Below, one piece after another: positions 1 to 9,176 of a DNA stretch of 64,000 nucleotides. The position numbers and the translations under genes are program-made. Below the pieces are notes generated by a model. That model worked only from the letters and a program-made list of their open reading frames with translations, was not told where the DNA came from and did not search any database. Each line of letters begins with the position of its first letter. The stretch's first letter is position 1. The stretch is from assembly GCA_016787045.1 (NCBI GenBank), contig JAEUVA010000002.1:62001-126000 (forward strand), read 5' to 3'. The DNA comes from Chitinophagales bacterium (GTDB lineage Bacteria; Bacteroidota; Bacteroidia; Chitinophagales; LD1).

Positions 1-849
1 ATTGCGGATGGTAAACCGGTCTAACCAAACGTACTGCTCACTATTTAGTTTGGTAATTTTGTTAATGTGCGATAAGTTGTTGTGCTCCGTATCTTTAAGA
101 TATTGAATAGCAGCACCGGCAGCTATGATGCTGGTTTGTTCGTCTTCTATACCAAATCCTTTAAGCGAGTTGGTGCCAAATAGTTTGAGAAGAGTTTCTA
201 ACCCATAGTCGTAGGTGTACACCCAGTCCTCTAACTTAAATGCATAATACTTTGAGCCAAACTGCTGAACAAAATCCTTCTGTTTGTTTTTCGGGTACAA
301 CACTTCAGAAGGAGCAAAGCTCTGCAACATTTTTTCAGCGTATGCCGCATTACCTTCTGCAATAAAAAACTCACCGGTACTAATATCAATAAAAGCAAGA
401 CCATACATATCGCGGTCTATGTGTACAGAGGCCAAGAAGTTGTTGCTCTTAGCTTGTAAGATGTTATCGCCCAGCGCTACTCCGGGGGTAACCATTTCGG
501 TAACTCCTCTCTTAACAATGCCTTTGGCAAATTTGGGGTCTTCTATCTGGTCGCACACGGCTACCCGGTGCCCGGCACGCACTAACTTGGGCAAGTAGGT
601 ATCTAACGCATGGTATGGAAAACCGGCCAGTTCTACTTCGCTGGCTTTGCCATTACTCCGCTTGGTTAATGTGATGCCCAAAACAGCCGATGCAGTGCGG
701 GCATCTGAGGCAAATGTTTCGTAAAAATCACCTACTCTAAACAGCAAAATGGCATCCGGATACTTGGCTTTGAAGCTATTGTATTGCTTCATAAGCGGAG
801 TTTCGGTTTCGCTGGTAGCGCTCTTAATCATGCTTCGGTGAACAGCCAT
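1..849 (-). CDS. mutS: DNA mismatch repair protein MutS, N-terminal part (cut by window edge)
   Basis: The reading frame is open from an ATG at 849 down to base 1, giving 283 codons of a protein that normally has about 850-880 residues. The visible part is mismatch-recognition domain I and the connector. The Phe-X-Glu mismatch-binding motif is in GDFYETF, followed by ELAGFPYHALDTYLPKLVRAG and DQIEDP, which are typical of MutS1. MutS binds mismatched bases in DNA and recruits MutL. A second ATG at 831 (MIKSATSE) is a possible start. A perfect TAnnTTTG promoter element lies on the minus strand at 878-885. The ATPase domain lies outside the window, so MutS1 rather than a paralogue is inferred from domain I. 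pth lies 111 bases upstream on the same strand. Confidence 0.95.
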   Translation of the reverse strand, partial: MAVHRSMIKSATSETETPLMKQYNSFKAKYPDAILLFRVGDFYETFASDARTASAVLGITLTKRSNGKASEVELAGFPYHALDTYLPKLVRAGHRVAVCDQIEDPKFAKGIVKRGVTEMVTPGVALGDNILQAKSNNFLASVHIDRDMYGLAFIDISTGEFFIAEGNAAYAEKMLQSFAPSEVLYPKNKQKDFVQQFGSKYYAFKLEDWVYTYDYGLETLLKLFGTNSLKGFGIEDEQTSIIAAGAAIQYLKDTEHNNLSHINKITKLNSEQYVWLDRFTIRN

Positions 850-877
850 TAAACAGGTAGTGTGGTTGCGTGCAGGG

Positions 878-885
878 CAAATGTA
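878..885 (-). promoter_or_regulatory. Bacteroidota-type -7 element upstream of mutS
   Basis: On the minus strand these bases read TACATTTG, a full match to the Bacteroidota housekeeping -7 consensus TAnnTTTG, 28 bases before the ATG at 849. I see no good TTG -33 element at the expected distance. The call rests on the -7 match and its position. Confidence 0.4.
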
Positions 886-960
886 TTTTTTTGCGCTATT
901 AGGTGGCATACATCTATATATGCCTAAAGTTGAAAACTATATCAGCTACCTTAAATATAC

Positions 961-1524
961 TTACCCCTTGTTGTACTTGCTCATGGCGCGTTCAATGCCT
1001 TCAAACATAAAACTGTTTACCGCTTGTGTGGCAGTCTTTACCTTTTCATTTAATGTTTGCATTTCTTCCGAACTCCATTTCCCCAGCACATAGTTCACTT
1101 GTTTGCCTTTTGCAAATTCATTGCCAATGCCAAACCGTAGCCGGGCATAGTTGTTATTACCCAGCGTAGCATCAATATCTTTTAATCCATTATGGCCTCC
1201 ATCGCTGCCCTTACCCCTAAGCCGAAGGGCGCCAAAAGGTATGGCTAAGTCATCTAACACCACTAAAATGTTTTGTTGAGGGATGTTTAACTCGTTCATC
1301 CAATACCGCACTGCTTTGCCGGAGAGATTCATGTAAGTAGTAGGTTTGATAACAAAAACTCCTTTGCCTCTGCTGCGGTACTCTGCCACAAATGCCAACC
1401 GCTGTAAACTAAATTTTGTGTTGTTGATTAACGCAAGTTCATCTGCAATACTAAAGCCGATGTTGTGGCGGGTATTATCGTATTCTTCTCCTATATTTCC
1501 TAGGCCGGCTATTAAAAAATTCAT
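961..1524 (-). CDS. pth: Peptidyl-tRNA hydrolase
   Basis: Pth cleaves the ester bond between peptide and tRNA in peptidyl-tRNAs released during stalled translation, and acts in the cytosol. The start LIAGLGN, followed by the catalytic His in DNTRHNIGF and by VVLDDL and GSDGGHNGLKDI, gives the four residues expected for the active site (Asn, His, Asp, Asn). The length of about 187 residues is normal. The frame can be extended two codons to a TTG at 1530, but the ATG at 1524 is preferred because a promoter-like element overlaps the TTG. mutS follows downstream on the same strand. Confidence 0.95.
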   Translation of the reverse strand: MNFLIAGLGNIGEEYDNTRHNIGFSIADELALINNTKFSLQRLAFVAEYRSRGKGVFVIKPTTYMNLSGKAVRYWMNELNIPQQNILVVLDDLAIPFGALRLRGKGSDGGHNGLKDIDATLGNNNYARLRFGIGNEFAKGKQVNYVLGKWSSEEMQTLNEKVKTATQAVNSFMFEGIERAMSKYNKG

Positions 1525-1527
1525 GGT

Positions 1528-1557
1528 CAAATTTGAGCAATACTACTGAGTGCACAA
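1528..1557 (-). promoter_or_regulatory. Promoter of pth (TTG-N19-CAAATTTG)
   Basis: On the minus strand TTG (1557-1555) is followed after exactly 19 bases by CAAATTTG (1535-1528), one mismatch from the Bacteroidota -7 consensus TAnnTTTG. The -7 element ends only 3 bases before the pth ATG at 1524. A transcript starting at the usual distance would therefore have almost no leader. Confidence 0.5.
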
Positions 1558-1620
1558 ATGTAATGCTGTACATTTTATTTCGGTACTTATTTTAGCATTG
1601 CCACTCACTAATTCACATCA

Positions 1621-3096
1621 ATGGCTCGCGCTTCAGGTTCAGACGAACTATTTCTACTCATAAAATCACTTACCCCAAACGAAAAGGGCTACTTTAAAAA
1701 GTATGCTCAGCGGCATGTAACCCGAAAAAGCAATTATCTGCAACTATTTACTGCATTAGATAAAATGGAAGTGTATGATGAGCCCGCACTTAAAAGCAGA
1801 TTTAAATACTTAGCGGTAGAAAAAGTTTACCTCTTTGACATGATTTTGAATTCGCTCATGGTTTCTGATGAGGGAGATACTGTGGCAATAGCTATCTACC
1901 GCGATTTGATTAAAGTTCATTTGCTGATAAAAAAAGGGTTAACACAACGTGCCGTAAAGTTGATTGATAAATCGCTTGACATGGCCGAGCAGCATTTTTT
2001 GTTCACCACCACTGCTACTTTACTCAAACTTAGGTACAACGTTACTCGCCCAACAACTCCTGTATCTCAACGCCTGGCAGAAGTACAATTAGTATCTAAA
2101 GCTATTCAACACCAGTATATGCTTCAAGTGCAAGAAGATGAAGTGCACTGGCAGCAGCACATTATTTTGGCTTTGCAACACGCAGAACAACATCAGTTGC
2201 CTGTAGAGAAGAACACTAAGTTGTTGAACAAAAAAATGTTGTTGGGTGAGGTTAATACACAGCAGCCAATTTCTACTCAGCTCAAGCACATGGAAGCGCT
2301 TCGTTTTTACTACGAGTGGATGGATGTGAAGCCGGAGAAGAAAATTCAGTTAGCTAAAAAGATAGAACAGTTGTGTAAGCGAATGTGGGAGCAGAGTAAG
2401 AACTCGGAGAGCTTGCTTCACTATTTACGGAGTATCAATAACCTGATTAATGTACTTTTTCATAATGATTTGATAGCTGAAGCAGAAGAATACGTAGAGC
2501 GAATTTTATTGTTGGCTCCAAATATCCATCTGAGTATTCGTCAGGAAGTGTTAACCACTTATACCGATCAAAAACAGGCAGTGATGTGGTGCAAAGGCGA
2601 ACACACGGAGGCCTTAAAATTTACGAACGAAAAGTTGCGGCAGTTAAAAACTCTGGAAAAATTTCCATTCCAATGGTCGCGGGTGATGTATATTATGTAT
2701 CGTAAGGTATTGTTAGAAATTTCTACTGGCGATTATGGTAAAGCTGTACGCACTTTACAGTTTTTCTTTGGCACGGAGCAAAAAAAGCTATCTCCCAGCG
2801 CTTTGCTGGCTGCTGAGTTGCTGTACCTGCTTTGCCAGTTTGAAATGGGTAATTTTGATACGATGTCTAAAGCGGCACGCTCTGTGTTGAAACGTTATCC
2901 TAAATTGGATGCCAAGCAGTTGAAGTTTATACAGGCGTTTGCAAAAGCGCGAACAACACCACAAGAAGTTATTGACCATTTGAATACGCACTGCTACGAT
3001 TTAGTGTTGTTTCGTTTGTTTATGCTCAGTGAGTGGCTACAGCATAAAAACAAAAACATACCCTGGGCAGATGTGGTGAAAGGGCTTTTTATGTAA
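1621..3096 (+). CDS. Conserved helical protein of unknown function
   Basis: The 491-residue protein has no signal peptide or membrane segment and is rich in Leu, Lys, Gln and Glu, with long amphipathic helices throughout. The middle and C-terminal parts, for example around residues 230-450, have the helix-turn-helix spacing of TPR-like solenoids, but I see no clean TPR consensus. It opens with MARASGSDELFLLIKSL and then SLTPNEKGYFKKYA. A cytosolic scaffold or adaptor role is only a guess. It starts at the ATG at 1621 and is divergent from pth, with about 96 bases between them. DedA follows on the same strand. Confidence 0.8.
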   Translation: MARASGSDELFLLIKSLTPNEKGYFKKYAQRHVTRKSNYLQLFTALDKMEVYDEPALKSRFKYLAVEKVYLFDMILNSLMVSDEGDTVAIAIYRDLIKVHLLIKKGLTQRAVKLIDKSLDMAEQHFLFTTTATLLKLRYNVTRPTTPVSQRLAEVQLVSKAIQHQYMLQVQEDEVHWQQHIILALQHAEQHQLPVEKNTKLLNKKMLLGEVNTQQPISTQLKHMEALRFYYEWMDVKPEKKIQLAKKIEQLCKRMWEQSKNSESLLHYLRSINNLINVLFHNDLIAEAEEYVERILLLAPNIHLSIRQEVLTTYTDQKQAVMWCKGEHTEALKFTNEKLRQLKTLEKFPFQWSRVMYIMYRKVLLEISTGDYGKAVRTLQFFFGTEQKKLSPSALLAAELLYLLCQFEMGNFDTMSKAARSVLKRYPKLDAKQLKFIQAFAKARTTPQEVIDHLNTHCYDLVLFRLFMLSEWLQHKNKNIPWADVVKGLFM

Positions 3097-3181
3097 AGCA
3101 CATCAGCTGGGTTTAGTTATGCGCCCCTATTGGCAAATTTAGTATCACAACTTTGTTTTATTTGCCGCCACAAAAAATAGC

Positions 3182-3829
3182 ATGGAATACATTCACTTTT
3201 TTATTGAACTGCTCACACACACTAAAGATGTGCTATTGATGCTTTTTCAACAGTATGGCACCCTAATATATGGCATTCTTTTTCTCATCATATTTGTTGA
3301 AACCGGGTTAGTCATTTTTCCGCTGCTCCCCGGAGATTCGCTATTATTTACAGCAGGTTTGCTTTGTGCGCAGCCAAGTGGGTTAAACATCTGGATACTA
3401 ATTCCGCTCTTGATAGTTGCTGCGGTTTTGGGTGATAATGTCAATTATTTTGTCGGTAAATTTTTTAGCCAGAAAGTTTTATCGTGGAGGTTCAACGGTA
3501 AACCTTTAGTAAAGCAGCAATGGTTAGATCAGACGCACGAGTTTTTTGAAAAGAACGGAACCAAAACCATCATCCTTGCCCGCTTTGTGCCCATTGTGCG
3601 CACGGTTACTCCGTTTGTATCGGGCGTAGGCCGTATGAACTACAGCACTTTTTTACCATACGATATTTTAGGTGGTGTAATATGGGTAGGTGGAGTTACT
3701 ATTGTTGGATATTTCTTAGGTCAAGTACCTTTTGTAGAGAAGAACTTAGAAAAATTTATTCTTGGCATTGTGTTTCTATCTGTATTGCCTATTTTTTGGC
3801 AAATGATAAAAGCGAGAGCTGCTAAGTAA
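3182..3829 (+). CDS. DedA-family (SNARE-associated/VTT domain) inner-membrane protein
   Basis: This 215-residue polytopic membrane protein has the DedA hallmarks. These are an acidic residue in a hydrophobic helix followed by a Pro-Gly pair (FVETGLVIFPLLPGDSLLF, residues about 38-57), and a RFVPIVRTVTPFVSG stretch near residue 140 with the conserved basic residues. DedA proteins act in undecaprenyl-phosphate or phospholipid flipping and membrane homeostasis. The substrate of this member cannot be read from sequence. It ends 28 bases from the convergent giant surface-protein gene. Confidence 0.9.
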   Translation: MEYIHFFIELLTHTKDVLLMLFQQYGTLIYGILFLIIFVETGLVIFPLLPGDSLLFTAGLLCAQPSGLNIWILIPLLIVAAVLGDNVNYFVGKFFSQKVLSWRFNGKPLVKQQWLDQTHEFFEKNGTKTIILARFVPIVRTVTPFVSGVGRMNYSTFLPYDILGGVIWVGGVTIVGYFLGQVPFVEKNLEKFILGIVFLSVLPIFWQMIKARAAK

Positions 3830-3834
3830 TCAAA

Positions 3835-3852
3835 CAAGTGTCAATCCACTTG
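3835..3852. terminator. Possible bidirectional hairpin between convergent genes
   Basis: CAAGTG, a 6-base loop and CACTTG form a perfect 6-bp stem between the DedA stop and the end of the convergent surface-protein gene. An outer AAGTAA/TTACTT pairing could extend it. No T-run follows on either strand, so termination is only a suggestion from position. Confidence 0.3.
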
Positions 3853-3857
3853 CTTAG

Positions 3858-6800
3858 TTACTTCATCAATGTTAAGCTGCCTTTATACAATTCTTTAGCA
3901 TGGTTGTTGGCAAAAACTATTTGCATAGTGTAAACCAACACCTGCGGTTCTAGGGGGGCTCCTTTGTAACTGCCATTCCATTTAAAGTAGATGTCGTTAC
4001 TCTCAAATACTTTTTCACCGGTGCGGTTAAAAATCATCACCTCTATGTACTTTACCGCTGCTTTGTTACCGTAGTATTCAAAATAATCGTTTTGCCCATC
4101 GTTGTTTGGCGAAAACACATTAGGAATAAAAATATCATAATTGGGGGTAACAGTAACTGCGTAAACAGTACCAGCCTCACAAAGGTTGCCATTGATATCT
4201 ACCACTGCTTGTACAATATATTGCATGGTGTAGTTGTAAGCGAAAATGGGTGCAGGGCAGTTGTAACAACTTAGCCCCAATGCTGGAGTCCAGTAAAACT
4301 GCGCATTGGAGTAGTTACTGCTGGCGTTAAGGGGCAGTTCTTCGCCTAATTGCACAAGTGCCGGAGCAGGATTCACAGACAAAGTAACTTCATTTGGCTC
4401 CGAAATCTGAACAGAAGCTCCATCTGTACAGCCGTTGGCATCGGTTACGGTGTATGAATAGTTGCCTGCCGATAACCCACTAAATACACCATTGTTGTTG
4501 TTTGAAGCATTGCTAAACTGATAGGTATATGGAGCCACGCCACCATTTGAAGTTACAGTTACTTGGCCATCTGATAATCCGTAGCAACTCACCATTTCTA
4601 AACTGAAAGATGAAACGAGCAAACTGGGCTCATTGATAGTTGCGTTTGCGGTATTGCTGCATCCAAAAGCATCAGTAGCACTAATAGTATATGCCCCGGC
4701 AGAGAGGTTAGCAAATTGCCCTGTAGTATTTGCGGCTATCGGGCTACTGCCTTGCAGCAAAGAGTATGCATAAGGGGCAAGTCCACCTGTTGCGTTGGCT
4801 TGTATTGCACCGGTATTATCTCCATTGCACAATACATCAGTTATACTTGAAGTTAGCACCGGGTTTAAAACTGTTAGTTGAGTTTGAATGGTGCTATCAC
4901 ATCCATTAACTGTAGAAAGTACCACAGTATAACTGCCGCTATTACTTACAATGTTTCCATCGGGTAGAGTATAAGTTGACCCATTACAAATGGTATCTAA
5001 AACGGTTACAGTATAAACTGGATGCACTGTTAAGTAAGTTACCACTATGCTGTCGCAACCTAAAGAAGTAGCAAGTGTATCGGTATAAACTCCTGTAGTA
5101 TTTACACTGCTTCCATCGGGTAGGGTGTAAGTTTGGTTGGCGCAAACAGTATCATACACATTGGTGATGGGCGAAGGATTTACCGTTAAGTGTGTAACCA
5201 CCACACTATCGCAGCCCAAAAATGTTTGTAAAAGTGCAGTATCGCTAATGTTTACAGTAGAGGTATTTCCTCCGGGAAATGTATAGGTATTACCCTGGCA
5301 AATAGCGGTATCAATTACGGTATGATACACCGGGCTTACTGTTACAACAACTGTGTCGGTAACATTACATAGACCCACAAACGAAACATCATCTATTGCA
5401 AAATCATTGCCGCCACCTGTGGTATTTTGGTTCACAATACAAATGTTGGCGGTGGTATTACTCCCTGAGTTCCAAACCGTGTAAAACTGTTGCCATTGGC
5501 AAACTGTAGGAGTAAGATTAAATGGAGACCCAAGCAAACCACCATTGATAGAAAATTGTAGAATAGCAGGACTGCCACCGGTTACACTAATTCCCCAGCA
5601 ACTAAAGGCATAGTCGGTATTGGGCACTACACTAATGCTTTGGCACCAAACACTGGTATTGGCAGTACCCGCCCCATTTACAATCATCATATTGCCGGTG
5701 CCGGTAGTATGGTCCGGGCAAGGCGAAAAGCTGCTATGGTAAGTATTTGGATTATTACCAATATAATAGTTGCCGGCTGGTAACAAATTGGCATCATAAG
5801 TGTAACTGCTGCTGAAGCCCGCATTTCCTGATTCAAAATCACCATTAACAATTAAATCTGAAGAGGCAGTTTGTGAGGTTACTACATAAGTGGTGGTAGA
5901 TGCCGGGTAGGCAATAGGATTGGCAACAGATGTATCGCTTAATCCTGCAGAAGGTGTCCAACTGTAGGTAAATAAACCTCCACTGGCTTGTAGTGGAGTT
6001 GAATCGCCTAGGCAAATAGCCACATCGCTGCCAGCGTTTATTGTTGGATTTACAATGGTTAGGTTTATGGTGTAGCTGCTGTCGCAACCCGTAGAACTGG
6101 TCAAATTAACTTGATAAGTACCACCTACACTTACGTTATTACCATCAGGTAGTTGATAGAGGTCATTTGGGCATATAGTAGGGTTATTGGTAAATTGATA
6201 AGTGGGATTAATAGCTACTGATATGCTTTGCGCTGCGGTGCAGTTATTCTCGGTTACAGTAACTGTGTATGTGCCAGATGCCAATGTGGTGCTATTTTGT
6301 AAAGTGGCATTTTGCTGAACCGAAGCAAACCCGTTTGGCCCAGACCAACTGAAAGTACTGCCCGGCAAGTAGCTTCCGGAGGCGTTCAATTGCAAGGTAG
6401 CAGCTGCACAAATAGGAGCGTTGCTACTAAGTAGTGGGGTGTCTATCGGATTAAATGGCGTACTGCTTTCGGGAACAGATAACCCTTGTAGTGTAATGCC
6501 ATTTTGCCCTGCACTTGCACCGTAGCTATTGCCATAGCTGGTAGCAATACCCGGCTGTCCTCCGGTGTTGATTACGGTTACGTTTGCCGGCAGAGCATTG
6601 GTGCTCCAAACCACACCACCGCCACCACCACCGCCCGGGCCATGTCCGTTGTTTCCACCGCCATTACCGCCATGCACGTCTATAGTTAAGTTGCCTATAA
6701 AATTATTTGCACTTAATAAAACCGTACCCGCTCCACCGGCTCCACCAGAGCCATCGGTGCTGGAGGCAATAGCGTTTTGAGTAAATGCCTTTATAGCTCC

Positions 6801-9023
6801 ACCGTTAGTGGCTATCTGCGCAGATTTGATAAATACAATTCCAGCCCCGTTAGTACCGGGTGTTGCAGTAGCATCGTTTTGATGGCCACCACCGGCACCA
6901 CCACCCAAAAAGATTTTATTGTTGGCATTGCTGTAAACCAAGTTTAGCCCACCATCGCCACCAATAGGTATAGAGGGGCAGCCGCCCCATTGATTGCCGC
7001 CTCGGCCACCGGTGCCGCCATTTCCACCACCCGCACCGCCTGAATTAGTATCGTTTCCACCACCGCCACCATTGGCATTTTTCCCCCTTCCATTAATAAT
7101 ATTGGTAGGCAACTCAAAAATACCTTCCCCTTTCCGGCCACCATATTGTGAGGTAATATCGTAGAAATAATCTTGCTGATTGCAGGTGTAAGCCATGTTA
7201 AGCGATACCACACCGGCTCTAAATCCGAGATTACTCGCATCTACATCGGCATTGAGTGTTACTGTACCGCTGGCTTCCATAGCTATTATTCCGCCTATGC
7301 TACCATTCCAAGCAGGGCAGGTGATAGGGGAGGTAACCAACACATCAGTGTATTGTGGCACTCGTACCAACTGCACTGCTCCACTTATGGTGTAGCTACG
7401 TAGTATGGTGTTCAAAAACTGAATATTGTTGCCATTTATGGATGCCACAGTAGCCATTTCGTAATTGCCGGCATTGTTGTAGTTGGTTACATGGCCAAAT
7501 GCCGCTGTGTTGGTTTGGTCAATACTTGCGCCTTTCATTTGTATGAGCAATACCCTGTCGCCAACGCCAAATCCCGCAGCACTACCTACAGTTATAGAAT
7601 TGGTGCACGGGTCTATGGCTGTAACGGGAGTATAGATATTTATGACTCCGCCTACAGGCGTACCCGGGCAACTGATAATGGTAATGGGCTGCACGGTAGT
7701 GTCGCTTACGCAACCTACAAACCGAATAAGTTGCACATTGTAAGTGCCCGCATTAGCGTAAGTGTGCGTAGGGTTGATTAGCGATGAATAATTAGCTGCA
7801 CCCGATGCGGCATCACCAAAATTCCATTTTACAGAATCAAGTATGGCGGCATTGCTGCTAATGGTAAACGGTAGGGGTGTACCCGAGCAACTATCGGTAC
7901 CAAACGAAATGGTTTCGGTAGTATTGAAATAATTTTGAATAAATGGAGGAAGACCCAGTATGGCATTTCGCCCTTGCAAGTCTATGGCATTAGGTTGGTA
8001 GCCACATCCGGCTCCAATAACATTTGGATTATTTATAGCTGCCAAAAACGGCTGGGCATAGTGGGGCATGTATATTTTACCATCGGGGCCTAATTGTAAA
8101 GCACCTCCACGGTAGGGCGTTCCTGTGCCTGGTGCAGTACCCACATTTTGTGCTGAGGCAATAATGGCAGCCGGGGTTCCGGCTTGCAAATTCCATTGGT
8201 AAATATTACCGGTAGATATTTGCAAGCCATACAGCACCTGATTGTTGGGCGAAAACGAAATACCATAACAATCGGTGGCCTGACCCAGATTTATTGGATT
8301 GGAAACAACACCGGTGGCATTGTTGAAGTCAAGCACTTCAAACCCCACAGCCCGCATAGCTGAGCCCAACTTTAACCCGTCAGAAGAAGGGGTTAGGTAG
8401 CCCCAGCCCGGCCAACCTTCTACACTGCCTACATCGGTAATTACCGGATTTTGTACACCATTACAATCTATCAGGTACGCATAGTAACGGTTGTTGTTAA
8501 ACCCGTGTCCAATAGCCCAATAGTACAATCCGTTAGCATGCCTAACTGCCGCGCACTTTTCTACCGATGGCGTAAAAAGTTGCGTGTTTTTATTTACCGC
8601 CAATACGTCTCCAAAACCTGCATTGAGCGTCATATCTACCTCTGAGTAGCAAAAGCCGCCCGGATTGCCTTGTGCAGCTACTGTGAAAATATAGAACCGA
8701 TTTGGATTGCCTGGGCGAGGCACAATAATGGCTGATTGCGCAGAGGAGGGATCGCCCAATAGCCCAATACCATTGGGCATTTGGTTGTGGTTTCTATCCC
8801 ACACTCTTATGCCATCTGTATAAAAAAGTAGGTTGCCGTTTTTATCGCTAATGGTGGCGCTGCCTTCGGCTGTGTTAAGCGCACCATTGGTGAGCGCCAC
8901 AGGTGTTCCGCTATTGAACGTAACACCAGCCAAAGAGCCAAAATACCAGTTGTTGGCTTCGCCTTGTGAGTAAACAGATAAATAAAAACCGGCCAATGCC
9001 AGCAGGAGTAAAATTTTATTCAT
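3858..9023 (-). CDS. Giant exported surface protein with PKD, Gly-rich, SprB-type repeats and T9SS-type C-terminal sorting domain
   Basis: The protein has 1721 residues. A signal peptide covers about residues 1-20. Residues 25-365 form a beta-rich domain (NWYFGS, LLFYTDGIRVWD) seen in Bacteroidota surface proteins. A PKD-like domain lies at about 375-450 (WNFGD, HTYANAGTYNVQL). A very glycine-rich region spans about 628-805. Four related Cys-containing modules of about 52 residues (pattern YTLPDG ... GCDS ... LTV) sit near 941-993, 1231-1283, 1284-1335 and 1336-1388. Two SprB-type repeats follow at about 1392-1466 and 1467-1543. Residues 1629-1721 (FIPNVFSPNNDGQNDYFE to the end) are a gliding-motility-associated C-terminal domain of the CHU_C type, expected to route the protein through type IX secretion. 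An adhesin or matrix role is inferred; the ligand is unknown. Confidence 0.92.
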   Translation of the reverse strand: MNKILLLLALAGFYLSVYSQGEANNWYFGSLAGVTFNSGTPVALTNGALNTAEGSATISDKNGNLLFYTDGIRVWDRNHNQMPNGIGLLGDPSSAQSAIIVPRPGNPNRFYIFTVAAQGNPGGFCYSEVDMTLNAGFGDVLAVNKNTQLFTPSVEKCAAVRHANGLYYWAIGHGFNNNRYYAYLIDCNGVQNPVITDVGSVEGWPGWGYLTPSSDGLKLGSAMRAVGFEVLDFNNATGVVSNPINLGQATDCYGISFSPNNQVLYGLQISTGNIYQWNLQAGTPAAIIASAQNVGTAPGTGTPYRGGALQLGPDGKIYMPHYAQPFLAAINNPNVIGAGCGYQPNAIDLQGRNAILGLPPFIQNYFNTTETISFGTDSCSGTPLPFTISSNAAILDSVKWNFGDAASGAANYSSLINPTHTYANAGTYNVQLIRFVGCVSDTTVQPITIISCPGTPVGGVINIYTPVTAIDPCTNSITVGSAAGFGVGDRVLLIQMKGASIDQTNTAAFGHVTNYNNAGNYEMATVASINGNNIQFLNTILRSYTISGAVQLVRVPQYTDVLVTSPITCPAWNGSIGGIIAMEASGTVTLNADVDASNLGFRAGVVSLNMAYTCNQQDYFYDITSQYGGRKGEGIFELPTNIINGRGKNANGGGGGNDTNSGGAGGGNGGTGGRGGNQWGGCPSIPIGGDGGLNLVYSNANNKIFLGGGAGGGHQNDATATPGTNGAGIVFIKSAQIATNGGAIKAFTQNAIASSTDGSGGAGGAGTVLLSANNFIGNLTIDVHGGNGGGNNGHGPGGGGGGGVVWSTNALPANVTVINTGGQPGIATSYGNSYGASAGQNGITLQGLSVPESSTPFNPIDTPLLSSNAPICAAATLQLNASGSYLPGSTFSWSGPNGFASVQQNATLQNSTTLASGTYTVTVTENNCTAAQSISVAINPTYQFTNNPTICPNDLYQLPDGNNVSVGGTYQVNLTSSTGCDSSYTINLTIVNPTINAGSDVAICLGDSTPLQASGGLFTYSWTPSAGLSDTSVANPIAYPASTTTYVVTSQTASSDLIVNGDFESGNAGFSSSYTYDANLLPAGNYYIGNNPNTYHSSFSPCPDHTTGTGNMMIVNGAGTANTSVWCQSISVVPNTDYAFSCWGISVTGGSPAILQFSINGGLLGSPFNLTPTVCQWQQFYTVWNSGSNTTANICIVNQNTTGGGNDFAIDDVSFVGLCNVTDTVVVTVSPVYHTVIDTAICQGNTYTFPGGNTSTVNISDTALLQTFLGCDSVVVTHLTVNPSPITNVYDTVCANQTYTLPDGSSVNTTGVYTDTLATSLGCDSIVVTYLTVHPVYTVTVLDTICNGSTYTLPDGNIVSNSGSYTVVLSTVNGCDSTIQTQLTVLNPVLTSSITDVLCNGDNTGAIQANATGGLAPYAYSLLQGSSPIAANTTGQFANLSAGAYTISATDAFGCSNTANATINEPSLLVSSFSLEMVSCYGLSDGQVTVTSNGGVAPYTYQFSNASNNNNGVFSGLSAGNYSYTVTDANGCTDGASVQISEPNEVTLSVNPAPALVQLGEELPLNASSNYSNAQFYWTPALGLSCYNCPAPIFAYNYTMQYIVQAVVDINGNLCEAGTVYAVTVTPNYDIFIPNVFSPNNDGQNDYFEYYGNKAAVKYIEVMIFNRTGEKVFESNDIYFKWNGSYKGAPLEPQVLVYTMQIVFANNHAKELYKGSLTLMK

Positions 9024-9062
9024 GCTAATGGGGTAGTAACTGCGTAAAGATATAAGAATGAG

Positions 9063-9078
9063 TGATGCAGTTGCATCA
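9063..9078. promoter_or_regulatory. Perfect palindrome between divergent genes, operator-like
   Basis: TGATGCA-GT-TGCATCA is an inverted repeat with 7-bp arms and a 2-bp spacer. It lies between the start of the surface-protein gene (9023, minus) and the fadJ-like gene (9177, plus). Such a site could bind a dimeric regulator of either gene. I see no second copy nearby and no regulator gene next to it. Confidence 0.3.
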
Positions 9079-9130
9079 AATCAAACACTAAGATGCGCAC
9101 CTTAATTGTGTATTTATTTCAAACACTTGT

Positions 9131-9160
9131 TTGAATTTTCGGCAATCACTTCTATTCTTG
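9131..9160 (+). promoter_or_regulatory. Promoter of the fadJ-like gene (TTG-N19-TATTCTTG)
   Basis: TTG at 9131-9133, a spacer of exactly 19 bases, and TATTCTTG at 9153-9160 match the Bacteroidota -33/-7 pattern TTG-N19-TAnnTTTG with one mismatch. The ATG at 9177 lies 16 bases after the -7 element. Confidence 0.55.
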
Positions 9161-9176
9161 CACAAAAGCAACACCC

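Noticed and set aside
6565-6780. Proline-rich open frame on the plus strand inside the surface-protein gene
   Set aside because: It is the antisense image of the glycine-rich coding region; glycine codons read as proline on the other strand.
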